This document shows, piece by piece, positions 1 through 8,429 of a stretch of DNA of 64,000 bases; the stretch's first letter is position 1; each line of letters opens with the position of its first letter. The position numbers and the translations under genes were made by a program. The notes under the pieces are model-generated. The model ran no database searches and was not told the origin of the DNA. It worked only from the letters and a program-made list of their open reading frames with translations. Source of the DNA: Ruegeria_B marisflavi (GTDB lineage: Bacteria > Pseudomonadota > Alphaproteobacteria > Rhodobacterales > Rhodobacteraceae); the NCBI RefSeq assembly GCF_025673445.1, contig NZ_JAOVQN010000001.1, forward strand, positions 1-64,000, in the 5' to 3' direction.

Positions 1-15
1 GGGCAGCGTGTTCAC

Positions 16-177
16 ATGGGTCAAATCTCGGTGGAAAATTATGGGGCTACCGGGTCACTTCTCAGCAAAAATCAACAGCGTAAGGCGATCCGGTGCTTCG
101 AGTTCCCACCAGTGGACGTGCTGCGTCGCGCGGTAGTGGACCGCTATGATCTAAATGGGACTGGCGATGTCGAATAG
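16..177 (+). CDS. Small hypothetical protein, possibly the end of a longer gene
   Basis: This frame is open from the first base of the window to a TAG at 175-177. The first ATG is at 16 and gives 53 residues, but the frame may also continue left of the window. No domain is recognised. The C-terminal half (FPPVDVLRRAVVDRY) looks like an amphipathic helix. It overlaps the first codons of the excisionase-like gene, as is common in compact phage or island modules. It may be chance. Confidence 0.3.
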   Translation: MGQISVENYGATGSLLSKNQQRKAIRCFEFPPVDVLRRAVVDRYDLNGTGDVE

Positions 178-514
178 TATCGACATCGACGCCCTAGGCG
201 CGGGGGGCTTTGCCCCCCAGCCCCTTCCCAAGCTCATGACAGTGGAAGAGGCCGCCATGAGTATTCATGAGACGGTGCGGCCCAGCGCCATACGTGCCGC
301 AATACGACGCAAAGACCTGAGCGCCACTAAGATTGGTCGGCGCTTCTACATCGAACAAGGCGAACTCAAAAGGTACATATCATGCCACGTAAAAGAAAAC
401 CGGCAAGGCTCTTTCAACGAAAGGACGACGGAGCTTGGGTCATCATCGATGGCGGCAAACACATCCGGACAGGATTTGGTGAAGGGCTTCGTGAGCAGGC
501 AGAAGAAGCACTAG
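167..514 (+). CDS. Excisionase-like helix-turn-helix protein
   Basis: The N-terminal part has the layout of a small MerR/excisionase-type DNA-binding domain: LMTVEEAA opens the first helix, RAAIRRKDLSATKIGRRFYI is the recognition helix plus wing, and GELKRYI closes it, covering roughly residues 20-75 of 115. Such proteins act as recombination directionality factors or local repressors beside an integrase. The start at 167 is preferred to 155 because GGGA lies about 7 bases upstream. The last 44 residues overlap the recombinase gene in another frame by 133 bases, which is unusually long. The reading after residue 75 may be non-functional tail, or a frameshift may have removed an earlier stop. 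Confidence 0.55.
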   Translation: MSNSIDIDALGAGGFAPQPLPKLMTVEEAAMSIHETVRPSAIRAAIRRKDLSATKIGRRFYIEQGELKRYISCHVKENRQGSFNERTTELGSSSMAANTSGQDLVKGFVSRQKKH

Positions 515-1401
515 CCCAATACATTCGGGAGAAAACGACCAAAGAGATCGTCACGGTCGGGCTCGACAAGATCACGATCGGTGAAATTCTCGTTCGCTAC
601 GGCGAAGAGAGAATGGATGACGTGAAAGACCCAGAACGCCTTCTCAATGCTATAAAAGCCCTCGCCCCGTACTGGGCGGATAAGAGCGTTGCCGAAGTCA
701 ATGTCGCGACCTGCAAGGGCTATCTTCGTTGGCGCGGTATGTCTACGTGGACGATGCGGCGAGAAATGGGAACTCTGAATGCAGCACTTAGACTAGCGGC
801 AGAACGTAGACGTATTCCATATGCACCGCCGGTAAAACTGCCGCCCAAAGGCGCCGCCAAGGATCTCTGGCTGAGAGATCAGGAGCTTTCGGAACTCCTC
901 TCCCACTCCGCTCCCCACGTTCAACGCTTCATCCGCATCGCAGTCGCGACTGGTCGCCGAAAAGGCGCCATACTGGGCTTAAGATGGATGCCATCTCTAA
1001 CGCATGGCTGGATCGATCTAGAACGTGGCGTGATCCACTTCTTGGGCAAGGCAGAGGAAGAGACGAAAAAGAAGAAGGGTGTGGTGAGAGTCCCGGAGAA
1101 ACTTCTCGAGGAGATGAAGACTTGGGATCAGGACTCCCCCGCTGTCATAAGCTATGAAGGTAATCCAGTTGCAGATATCAAGAAGGCTTTCGCCGCTGCG
1201 GCGCGGCGTGCAGGCCTTACTGAGGTGACGCCCCACACGCTTAAACATACCGCAGTCACATGGGCGTTCATGGCGGGTATGACACTGGAGCAGGCTACGG
1301 ACTACTTCGCCACCTCAAGGGATACTCTGGAGGATGTGTACCGATCCTACAGCCCGCATGCGCAGAAAGAGGCAGCGGCAATCATGGATCGGGTCCTCTA
1401 G
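382..1401 (+). CDS. Tyrosine-type site-specific recombinase (integrase)
   Basis: This is a 339-residue tyrosine recombinase. Residues 1-55 form an arm-binding-like basic N-terminus, about 60-150 the core-binding domain and 165-339 the catalytic domain. Visible catalytic features are Arg193 in ATGRRKGAI, the box PHTLKHTAVTW with His285, and Tyr320 in DTLEDVYRSY as the likely nucleophile. The second catalytic Arg of the usual HxxR box is Lys288 here. The usual LGH histidine is also missing, which is common in the alphaproteobacterial subfamily with a VYxxxxP ending. AAAAGG lies 8 bases before the ATG. Its position at the 3' end of tRNA-Pro suggests that this is its attachment site. Whether the Lys substitution leaves it active is unknown. 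Confidence 0.88.
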   Translation: MPRKRKPARLFQRKDDGAWVIIDGGKHIRTGFGEGLREQAEEALAQYIREKTTKEIVTVGLDKITIGEILVRYGEERMDDVKDPERLLNAIKALAPYWADKSVAEVNVATCKGYLRWRGMSTWTMRREMGTLNAALRLAAERRRIPYAPPVKLPPKGAAKDLWLRDQELSELLSHSAPHVQRFIRIAVATGRRKGAILGLRWMPSLTHGWIDLERGVIHFLGKAEEETKKKKGVVRVPEKLLEEMKTWDQDSPAVISYEGNPVADIKKAFAAAARRAGLTEVTPHTLKHTAVTWAFMAGMTLEQATDYFATSRDTLEDVYRSYSPHAQKEAAAIMDRVL

Positions 1402-1523
1402 ACGCTTGAGTGATACCGCCTCCGCGCCGAAACGAAGCCCATCTGTCTCCGTGGCGTTGAGAACAAAGAACGGACAGAACCGCCCTGAAACGTTGCGGAT
1501 ATCATTGCGCCATATAGCATAGA

Positions 1524-1553
1524 AAACAAAAGGCCCCGTCAGGGGCCTTGTTT
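1524..1553 (-). terminator. Rho-independent terminator behind tRNA-Pro
   Basis: AAGGCCCC and GGGGCCTT pair around a four-base loop. Read on the minus strand the hairpin is followed by TTTTGTTTT, immediately after the CCA of tRNA-Pro. The flanking A and T tracts also make it usable on the plus strand behind the recombinase gene. Confidence 0.75.
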
Positions 1554-1556
1554 TAT

Positions 1557-1633
1557 TGGTCGGAGTGAGAGGATTCGAACCTCCGGCCCCTGCCTCCCGA
1601 AGACAGTGCTCTACCAGGCTGAGCTACACTCCG
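1557..1633 (-). tRNA. tRNA-Pro (anticodon CGG)
   Basis: The 77-base cloverleaf can be read on the minus strand. The acceptor stem CGGAGTG pairs with CACTCCG. The D arm holds AGCTCAGCCTGGTAGAGCAC. The anticodon stem CTGTC/GGCAG encloses the loop TTCGGGA with anticodon CGG. The T arm contains GGTTCGAATCC, and the CCA end is encoded at 1557-1559. Its 3' half is the probable attachment site of the adjacent element, which would have regenerated an intact tRNA on integration. Confidence 0.95.
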
Positions 1634-1761
1634 ACCGTGGCGGGTGATCTATACCCGACATTTCGCACATGCAAGAGGTATTCTGTTCGATTGCGAGGAA
1701 TCAGAGCCGCTTGCCCGCCACGGGGAGTTGCGGGAAACTGGCCTTAAGCGAGCGGTGAAAA

Positions 1762-3354
1762 ATGGACGGAAACTTCTTCTTACTGGTTGGCGGAATAGGC
1801 ATGTTTCTCCTGGGGATGGAGATCATGACAGCCGCATTGCGCGATGCAGCCGGCAGCAACCTGCGAACGATCTTGACCCGATTTACGACCACGCCGATGC
1901 GGGGCGTCTTGACCGGTGCCGCGACGACGGCGGTGGTACAATCCTCTAGCGCGACAACCGTGATGACGGTCGGGTTTGTCGGCGCTGGGCTGTTGTCCAT
2001 GCCTCAGGCGTTGGGTGTGTTGTTCGGGGCCAACATCGGAACAACAGCCACGGGCTGGCTGGTCTCCATCCTGGGCTTCAAACTCAAGCTCGGCAATATC
2101 GCCATGGCGCTGCTTTTGCCGGCGGCGCTGGCCGATCTTCTAGGCAGGGGCGCAATCGCACGGGCTGGACGTGTGCTCGCGGGGCTGTGTCTGTTGCTGA
2201 TCGGCCTAGACCTTATGCAGTCCGGGGCAGGTGACCTGACCACCCATGTCACTCCGGACGTATTGCCCAGCGGGGGGCCGCTGGGGCTCTTGGCCATTGT
2301 TGGGCTTGGCGCGGGCATCACGATTGTGATGCAATCCTCCAGTGCGGCCATGGCTTTGTCACTGGTCATGCTGTCGGCGGGAGCGATTTCGCTGTTGCAG
2401 GCGGCGGCGATTGTCATAGGAATGAACATCGGCACGACATTTACCGCGGTGCTTGCCTCGACCGGCGGATCGGTCCCGATGCGGCAGACGGCCCTGGCCA
2501 ATCTCTTGTTCAACATTGTGACATCCGTCATCGCCTTTCCCACTCTGCTGCTGATACGTCCGTTTCTGGAGCATATGGCCGATAACAGAGACGCAATGAC
2601 CGCGCTGTTGGTGTTTCATACCGGGTTCAACCTGATGGGAACCGCGTTGTTCCTCCCCTGGACCGCCCTGTTCGCCGATTGGGTTGCGCGTATCATGCCG
2701 GACAAGAAACCCGACCGCCTGTTCATTCTGGACCGAGGAATACTGAGCGATGCAAACACTGCCCTGCTGACGGCGCAATCGGCGACGGCCCTGGTCGCCG
2801 CGCGGCTGTTTTCAGCGCTCGCCTCTGCAATGGCAGAACGACCGGATTATCGGCCACTGTCTGCGGTCGGACTATGTAGAGACGCCCTGGAGGATCTGCG
2901 CGGTTTCCTGTCTGAGGTCAGCCTTTCCAAGGAGCGCCGCACCGAGATGCAGGTCTATTCCGACCTGTTGCACCAGATCGACCATCTGTCACGATTGCTG
3001 GAGCGGACGACCCAGACCGAGAACATCGACAAGCTGTTGAACGACCGGCTGTTGCGCAGGCCAACCCTTGCCACTGGTGCCGCGCTTGGGCAAGCCAGTG
3101 GAGCTTTGGCTGCCAGTGGGACGGTCAAGAGGCTGGAACGCCTAGGCGGGATCGTTCACGCCCGGCGCAATCGTCACCGGCGCGCGATGCTGCTCGGGGA
3201 ACATGCCGGATTATTCAAGTTGACCGAGGTCTTTTCGCACACCGATGCAATGCGCTGGCTGGATCGAGTGCTGCACCATGCCGAGCGCGTCGCGCATTAT
3301 CATCGGTCGGCGGCCGGTGGATTGCCTGCGGCGGACGGGTCCACCGCAGGCTGA
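1762..3354 (+). CDS. Na+/phosphate symporter family protein with PhoU-like tail
   Basis: This 530-residue inner-membrane protein has the inverted repeat typical of Na/Pi cotransporters: QSSSATT near residue 60 followed by GANIGTT near 89, then QSSSAAM near 190 followed by GMNIGTT near 218. About eight hydrophobic segments occupy residues 5-320. The remaining 200 residues are soluble and helical, like the PhoU domain that many bacterial NptA-type proteins carry. It would take up phosphate with sodium or adjust its export. It stands alone between tRNA-Pro and the convergent leuB, and no pho box was recognised in front of it. Confidence 0.88.
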   Translation: MDGNFFLLVGGIGMFLLGMEIMTAALRDAAGSNLRTILTRFTTTPMRGVLTGAATTAVVQSSSATTVMTVGFVGAGLLSMPQALGVLFGANIGTTATGWLVSILGFKLKLGNIAMALLLPAALADLLGRGAIARAGRVLAGLCLLLIGLDLMQSGAGDLTTHVTPDVLPSGGPLGLLAIVGLGAGITIVMQSSSAAMALSLVMLSAGAISLLQAAAIVIGMNIGTTFTAVLASTGGSVPMRQTALANLLFNIVTSVIAFPTLLLIRPFLEHMADNRDAMTALLVFHTGFNLMGTALFLPWTALFADWVARIMPDKKPDRLFILDRGILSDANTALLTAQSATALVAARLFSALASAMAERPDYRPLSAVGLCRDALEDLRGFLSEVSLSKERRTEMQVYSDLLHQIDHLSRLLERTTQTENIDKLLNDRLLRRPTLATGAALGQASGALAASGTVKRLERLGGIVHARRNRHRRAMLLGEHAGLFKLTEVFSHTDAMRWLDRVLHHAERVAHYHRSAAGGLPAADGSTAG

Positions 3355-3360
3355 AAGGTT

Positions 3361-4464
3361 TTACAGGCTGGCGTCGAGCGCGGCCACCACGGCATCGCCC
3401 ATCTGGGTAGTCGAGACGGGCGTTACCCCTTCTTCACCCAACAGGTCCGCTGTGCGTACGCCATCGGCCAACACCTTCTCGACTGCGGCTTCCAGGCGGT
3501 CCGCCTCGGCGCCCTGGTCAAAGCTGTAACGCAGCGCCATGGCAAAGCTGAGGATACAGGCGATCGGGTTCGCCTTGCCCTGGCCCGCGATGTCGGGGGC
3601 AGAGCCGTGTACCGGTTCATACAACGCCTTGGGGCGGCCATTGGCCATCGGGGCGCCCAGCGACGCCGACGGCAGCATGCCCAGAGACCCGGTCAGCATG
3701 GCCGCACAGTCAGACAGGATGTCGCCGAACAGGTTGTCGGTCACGATCACGTCGAACTGCTTGGGTGCGCGAACTAGCTGCATGGCGCCGTTGTCGGCGT
3801 ACATGTGGCTCAGTTCCACTTCGGGATAGTCCTTGCCCACCCGGGTCACCACCTCGCGCCAGAGCACGCCGGATTCCATCACGTTGGCCTTTTCCATCGA
3901 GCAGAGCTTCTTGTTCCGGCGCATTGCCAGTTCAAAGGCGGAACGCGCGGCGCGTTCGATCTCGCTTTCGGTATAGCGCTGGGTGTTGATACCCACACGT
4001 TCGTTGCCTTCTTCGAAGATGCCGCGCGGTTCGCCGAAATAGACGCCCGAAGTCAGTTCGCGCACGATCATGATATCGAGCCCGGCCACCACGTCCTTTT
4101 TTAGCGACGAGAAGTCCGCCAGGGCATCGAAGCACTGGGCCGGACGCAGGTTCGAGAAAAGGTCCATCTCCTTGCGCAGGCGCAACAGGCCGCGTTCGGG
4201 CTTCAGGCTGAAATCGAGGTCGTCGTATTTCGGGCCACCAACGGCGCCCAACAGGACCGCGTCTACCTCTTGGGCCTTGGCCATGGTTTCATCGGCCAGC
4301 GGCACACCGTGCACGTCATAGGCCGCACCGCCGACCAGGTCTTCGCTCACGTCGAATTTCAGGCCTCGATTGGCACCGAACCAGTCGATGATCTTGCGCA
4401 CTTCGGCCATGACTTCCGGGCCGATACCGTCACCGGGAAGGATGAGGAGCGAAGGGTTGGGCAT
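3361..4464 (-). CDS. leuB: 3-isopropylmalate dehydrogenase
   Basis: LeuB oxidises and decarboxylates (2R,3S)-3-isopropylmalate with NAD, the third step of leucine synthesis, in the cytoplasm. The 367-residue protein shows LPGDGIGPEV at the N-terminus, the substrate-binding arginines in the RLRKEMDLFSNLRP stretch, the metal-binding DILSDCAAML and the NAD-binding EPVHGSAPDIAGQGKANP. Length and motifs fit the family well. The start at MPNPSLLIL is preferred over a longer frame because AGGAG lies 8 bases before it. It is separated from leuC-leuD, its pathway partners, by about 4.2 kb of unrelated genes. Confidence 0.96.
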   Translation of the reverse strand: MPNPSLLILPGDGIGPEVMAEVRKIIDWFGANRGLKFDVSEDLVGGAAYDVHGVPLADETMAKAQEVDAVLLGAVGGPKYDDLDFSLKPERGLLRLRKEMDLFSNLRPAQCFDALADFSSLKKDVVAGLDIMIVRELTSGVYFGEPRGIFEEGNERVGINTQRYTESEIERAARSAFELAMRRNKKLCSMEKANVMESGVLWREVVTRVGKDYPEVELSHMYADNGAMQLVRAPKQFDVIVTDNLFGDILSDCAAMLTGSLGMLPSASLGAPMANGRPKALYEPVHGSAPDIAGQGKANPIACILSFAMALRYSFDQGAEADRLEAAVEKVLADGVRTADLLGEEGVTPVSTTQMGDAVVAALDASL

Positions 4465-4592
4465 GGGGCGTCTCCTAGCGTTACGTCGCACTCGCCCTAG
4501 CGTGGCGCGCGCATCCGGTCAATGCGGCGCAGGACCCAAAATCAACGGAAAACACCAGAAAACGGGCGGTTTGGGGCCTGGGAGGCTTTGTC

Positions 4593-5489
4593 TTATATCC
4601 GGGCTGTGCGCAATCCGTCGGCCAGCAGGTCCCAGACCCGTCGGATGCGTGGCGTTTGACGCATCGCCTGGGGTGCGGCCAGCCAGACTTCGAGCCGCGG
4701 GATCTGCAAGTCGAACGGAAGGATTTCGACCAGCGGGTCGTGTTCAGCGATGGCGCGCTGCGAAAATCCGATGCCGCAACCGGCGCGGATCAACTGCCAA
4801 TAGGCGCTTTGATTGTCGCAGCGCACGGCGAAGTCATGCCGGGTGGCGGGCCAGTCCAGGGATTGCATTGTATTGATAATCAACGGGTTTTCATCGAACC
4901 CAACAAGGTCGTGGCTCAGAAGGTCCTGTGCGGTGGCGGGGCGGCCGGCGCGGTCCAAGTAAGAGGTCGCGGCGCAGGCGCACATTTCGATGTCGCGGAT
5001 GTGGCGTGCGACGATGTCCACCTGCCGTGGCCGATACATGCGCACGGCGATGTCAGCGGCGCGGAACAGCAGGTTTTCCGAGGCGTCCGTGGGCACGAGT
5101 TCCAGCTTGATCGAAGGCTCAAGTGCCCGTATTTGCGAGATAATTTCCGGCAGAATGTAATGGGACGCAAACACCGAGGCGGTGAGGCGAACAGTGCCCG
5201 CGAGGGTTTGGGACTGGCCCTCGGCCGCCAGTGCAATAGCGCTCAACGCTTCTTGGGCCTGTTGCGCCAGCGGCAGGATACGCGTGCCCGCCTCGCTAAG
5301 CTTCAAACCCCTTGGGTGCCGTTCGAACAGGGAGAGATTCAGGGCTTTTTCAAAGGCTTGGATGTGACGACCCAGGGTTGGTTGGCTGAGCGCAAGGCGC
5401 CGTGCGGCAGCGGAAAGAGAGCCGGTTTCGGCCACCGCAAGAAAGCTTTGAACATACGACCAATCTGTATGGGCGGGAAGTCTATCCAT
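4593..5489 (-). CDS. LysR-family transcriptional regulator
   Basis: This 298-residue LysR protein has an N-terminal winged helix-turn-helix at about residues 10-68, with AETGSLSAAARRLALSQPTLGRHIQAFE as the classic LTTR signature, and a C-terminal periplasmic-binding-like effector domain. It is divergent from the epimerase gene, so the expected role is control of that gene and itself from the roughly 100-base gap between them. The effector is unknown. No strong ribosome binding site precedes the ATG, so the start rests on the alignment of the helix-turn-helix. Confidence 0.92.
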   Translation of the reverse strand: MDRLPAHTDWSYVQSFLAVAETGSLSAAARRLALSQPTLGRHIQAFEKALNLSLFERHPRGLKLSEAGTRILPLAQQAQEALSAIALAAEGQSQTLAGTVRLTASVFASHYILPEIISQIRALEPSIKLELVPTDASENLLFRAADIAVRMYRPRQVDIVARHIRDIEMCACAATSYLDRAGRPATAQDLLSHDLVGFDENPLIINTMQSLDWPATRHDFAVRCDNQSAYWQLIRAGCGIGFSQRAIAEHDPLVEILPFDLQIPRLEVWLAAPQAMRQTPRIRRVWDLLADGLRTARI

Positions 5490-5558
5490 TCACAGATGAA
5501 TACACGAAATACGAATTTGTGCAATTTATACATGCCGGACAGACGACTATGTCCATTT

Positions 5559-5574
5559 TGTACCATGATGTACA
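5559..5574. promoter_or_regulatory. Inverted repeat before the epimerase gene
   Basis: TGTAC and GTACA form a perfect inverted repeat with a six-base centre, ending 16 bases before the epimerase start codon. It lies in the gap between the divergent LysR and epimerase genes. It could be a binding site or a leader hairpin, but its position downstream of any normal promoter makes activation from it unlikely. Confidence 0.3.
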
Positions 5575-5590
5575 CGACAGGAGACCAGCC

Positions 5591-6499
5591 ATGACCCAGA
5601 CAGTTCTGATCCTCGGCGCCTCGGGTCGGTTCGGCCGCAATGCGGCAATCGCCTTCCGCCGGGCGGGTTGGGCCGTGGTAGCGTTCGATCGCAAGCGCGA
5701 CGATCTGCACAGCGCCGCGCGCGGGGCGGATGTGATCGTGAATGCCTGGAACCCGCCATACCCGGACTGGGCGCGGCAGGTGCCCGGGCTGCACGCGCAT
5801 GTGATCGAGGCCGCGAAAGCCGCAGGGGCGACCGTCATCGTGCCCGGCAATGTCTATGTGTTCGGCGCACAGACGCCAGAGCCCTGGGGGCCCGATACGC
5901 CGCACCGCGCGACCAACCCGCTGGGCCGGATACGGATCGAGATGGAAGCCGCCTATCGCGCCTCGGGTGTACGCACAATCATTCTAAGGGCGGGCGATTA
6001 TCTGGATACCGAAGCCTCGGGCAATTGGTTCGACCAGATCATGATCAAGCCTCTGGAGCGGGGGCGGTTCACCTATCCCGGCAATCCCGACATTGCCCAT
6101 GCCTGGGCGTTCCTGCCCGACCTGACCCGCGCCACTGTCGAACTGGCGGAACGGCGGGAGGCGCTGCCGATATTCTGCGATGTGACATATGCTGGATACA
6201 CGGCGAGCGGGCGGGACATCGCGCAGGCCCTGACAGAGGTGACAGGCCGTCCGGTGACGCTGAAACAGATGAGCTGGCTGCCATTGCATTTGGCGCGGCC
6301 ATTCTGGCCGTTGGCGGGGTGCCTGCTGGAAATGCGGTACCTGTGGAACACGCCGCATCGGCTGGATGGTGCGGTGTTTGATGCGCTGCTGCCGGAGTTC
6401 CGGCAAACGTCGCTGATACAGGCGGTGGCACAGGCGATACCACCCGGGTTACGGCAGGGCGATATCCACCCAGACCAGCCGGTGGCGGCTGGCGTCTGA
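5591..6499 (+). CDS. NAD-dependent epimerase/dehydratase family protein
   Basis: This 302-residue protein of the extended short-chain dehydrogenase type has a Rossmann nucleotide-binding motif at the N-terminus (VLILGASGRFGRNAAIAF) and an NVYVFG segment in place of the usual catalytic Tyr-region pattern. A conserved NPLGRIRIEME segment follows. The substrate is not evident. The start at 5591 is supported by AGGAG just upstream and by the Rossmann motif beginning four residues later. It is divergent from a LysR regulator. Its last 51 bases overlap, tail to tail, the end of the minus-strand phosphodiesterase-fold gene. Confidence 0.82.
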   Translation: MTQTVLILGASGRFGRNAAIAFRRAGWAVVAFDRKRDDLHSAARGADVIVNAWNPPYPDWARQVPGLHAHVIEAAKAAGATVIVPGNVYVFGAQTPEPWGPDTPHRATNPLGRIRIEMEAAYRASGVRTIILRAGDYLDTEASGNWFDQIMIKPLERGRFTYPGNPDIAHAWAFLPDLTRATVELAERREALPIFCDVTYAGYTASGRDIAQALTEVTGRPVTLKQMSWLPLHLARPFWPLAGCLLEMRYLWNTPHRLDGAVFDALLPEFRQTSLIQAVAQAIPPGLRQGDIHPDQPVAAGV

Positions 6500-7522
6500 G
6501 GTTTCTCGTGCACCGGGTTCCCCGGCTGCGGGCCAGAACACGCCGGTGTCGATGACCTGCCAGTGGGCCGAGGGCAGGACATAATCCACCCGGTAGCGGC
6601 CTATGCCGGGCCAGTCGACCGTGTCCTGCGTATCCGGCCCCCGGTGTCCCTGCGCGCCCACCGTGGCGGCACCAGTGCTGGTGGGGGCGGGGTCTTGCAG
6701 GCGGGGGTCTGCCAGCAAATCGCGTAGGGTCTGGTTGAACCCCTCGCCATCCCATGGGTCGAGATTGCTGCCGCCGAGCAGCACGAAGGGGGCGCCGGGC
6801 AACGGCCCGAGCCCACCGTCCAACAGCACTTGCCAGATCCGGTTTTCGTCGCGGTTTCGCAGGCCATTGCGGTCTTCGGGACCGTCGAACACGGGCGGAC
6901 CTGCCTGATAGGTCAGGAGCGAGACCTGCCCCGCGGGCGTGTCGATCGGTACCAGCCAATGGCCGGTCGATGACAGGCGCTGCGCGGCCTGTGCCGCGAC
7001 CGAGGGAAAGGGTTTGCCGTTCCGGGTGGGCAGGGTCGCGCCCGGCAGGTCGCGCCACAAGAGCGCGGAGAAATCGCGCGCCTGCTCCGCCAGGATGGGA
7101 AAGCGCGACAGGATGGCGATGCCGTTCTGGCCGGTGAACCGACCATAGCCCTGCGAATCTGCGGCGTCGCCGGTGTACCCGTCGCCGTCGAGATCCAGAT
7201 CGCTGGCAAGACCGCTATTGGGGCGGTTAGCAAAGAGATGCGGCATGAACCAGCCCGCTTCGGCCAAACGGGCCGAAAATGCCGCCAGCGCGCGCGCCTC
7301 CAGGTCCCAATCGACACCCTGCAAGGCGAGGATGTCGGGCTTGTTTCTGGCGATGACAGCAACGACGGCGGCAACCTGTTTGTCCCGCCCGCTTTGGATA
7401 TCGCGCAGCATCAGGCCGGGGCCATCGCGACCCAGCTCGGCGTTGAATGTAGCGATACGTAGCGGTTCGGCGTCGGCGCACGTGGTTAACAGCGCCCAGA
7501 GCAGTACCGCCCGGCGGATCAT
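6449..7522 (-). CDS. Exported endonuclease/exonuclease/phosphatase-fold protein, catalytic residues altered
   Basis: This 357-residue protein starts with a signal peptide (residues 1-18, ending CADA) and has the EEP fold outline: IATFNAE at 23, a PDILALQ strand at 62, a GQNGIAILSRFP strand at 131, the LLGGSNLDPWDG loop at 248, RVDYVL at 311 and a final SRHRLVWVDI with His347. Two normally essential residues are absent: the metal-binding Glu of LQE is Gly69, and the Asp of GDxN is replaced (GGSN, 250-253). It may be a degenerate or noncatalytic member, or belong to a subfamily with other ligands. It overlaps the upstream membrane-protein gene by ATGA, so the two are translationally coupled. 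Confidence 0.78.
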   Translation of the reverse strand: MIRRAVLLWALLTTCADAEPLRIATFNAELGRDGPGLMLRDIQSGRDKQVAAVVAVIARNKPDILALQGVDWDLEARALAAFSARLAEAGWFMPHLFANRPNSGLASDLDLDGDGYTGDAADSQGYGRFTGQNGIAILSRFPILAEQARDFSALLWRDLPGATLPTRNGKPFPSVAAQAAQRLSSTGHWLVPIDTPAGQVSLLTYQAGPPVFDGPEDRNGLRNRDENRIWQVLLDGGLGPLPGAPFVLLGGSNLDPWDGEGFNQTLRDLLADPRLQDPAPTSTGAATVGAQGHRGPDTQDTVDWPGIGRYRVDYVLPSAHWQVIDTGVFWPAAGEPGARETSDASRHRLVWVDIALP

Positions 7523-8352
7523 GTCGTTGGTATTGCCTCGGCGTTCAGATAGGCGCGGCGACGCTTTTCCTCGATCATCTCGGAAATCCGCATCATGGCC
7601 AATCCGCGCATGATCATCGACGCCGGAAGGAAGGCCCAGGCGCTCATCGTCCAGATCAGGGTTTGGGGGCTCTGCAAGCTGACCGGGTTGATCAAGTCGG
7701 CGGCCATCTTGACGATAGCGGGAATGAAGAACGGCAGCAGGACACCAAGGATCATGTTGAACCGGCCGTCCCGTTGCATCCGAGCGACGACATCGCCGCC
7801 GGTCGTCGGGTCAAACAGCGGTAGATTGATCCAGACGTTGAAAGCCCCATTGCCGGTTGGCCATCCGCGGACCCGCACAGCGAACCAGAAGGCCAGAACG
7901 GTAACAAGCGCGATAATATAGGTCACGGCGGCCGCGATGCGGACGTTCTGTATCAGTTCGGGTGCGGCACCTGCCGGTAGCATCAGAACAACCAGACGGA
8001 CCGGCGAATATGGAAAATCCGCGAGACGTGCGATCGTCAGCCCAAGACCGGAGAAAAGAGCGGTGATGTTGGTCGGCTCATAACTGTGTTTCACGATCAG
8101 TGTCAGGCAGGTGATCATGGTCATCAGTGCGATGAACCGCATCCGGTTCAGCGGCGGCGCATCCCGGAATTCGATAAAGCTGGGAAAGGCCGAGCTATAT
8201 TCGGAGAATGTCATTACAAAGCCGAGGATCGCCAAAAGAACGACGATCTCGGTCGATGTAGCAGCGGTGCTGGGCAGATACAGTGCAGGAATGACGACGA
8301 CCAGCGCCACCAATATTCCACGCAGAGCTGCGCCCGTGATGCGTCCTATCAC
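7519..8352 (-). CDS. Uncharacterised membrane protein
   Basis: This 277-residue protein has about six hydrophobic segments: residues 8-28, 35-52, 72-90, 120-150, 200-225 and 235-258. It ends in a basic, cytoplasm-like tail (EEKRRRAYL). No domain is recognised. It starts with GTG. It is cotranscribed with, and overlaps by four bases, the exported phosphodiesterase-fold gene, so the pair may work together at the envelope. The 290 bases before it hold a set of short repeats described separately. Confidence 0.7.
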   Translation of the reverse strand: MIGRITGAALRGILVALVVVIPALYLPSTAATSTEIVVLLAILGFVMTFSEYSSAFPSFIEFRDAPPLNRMRFIALMTMITCLTLIVKHSYEPTNITALFSGLGLTIARLADFPYSPVRLVVLMLPAGAAPELIQNVRIAAAVTYIIALVTVLAFWFAVRVRGWPTGNGAFNVWINLPLFDPTTGGDVVARMQRDGRFNMILGVLLPFFIPAIVKMAADLINPVSLQSPQTLIWTMSAWAFLPASMIMRGLAMMRISEMIEEKRRRAYLNAEAIPTT

Positions 8353-8429
8353 TGTCCGATCCCTTCAAACTGGACAGGCCGATGCGTTGCCGAGCCTTTG
8401 TTCCAACTTGATCCCGCCTGCGGCGAGTG

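Larger units (their letters stand above)
1..1556. mobile_element. Right end of an integrative element inserted at tRNA-Pro
   Basis: An excisionase-like gene and a tyrosine recombinase gene lie directly beside the 3' end of a tRNA gene, which is the usual layout of a genomic island or prophage integrated into a tRNA. The recombinase reads toward the tRNA. The codons of this stretch use more A and T in third position than the genes to the right. The left end and the second attachment repeat are outside the window, so the cargo cannot be described. Confidence 0.5.

Noticed and set aside
3320..3360. Hairpin GCCTGCGG/CCGCAGGC at the end of the Na/Pi gene as a terminator
   Set aside because: The stem lies inside the coding sequence up to the stop, has a 12-base loop and only a weak T run, so it was not listed.
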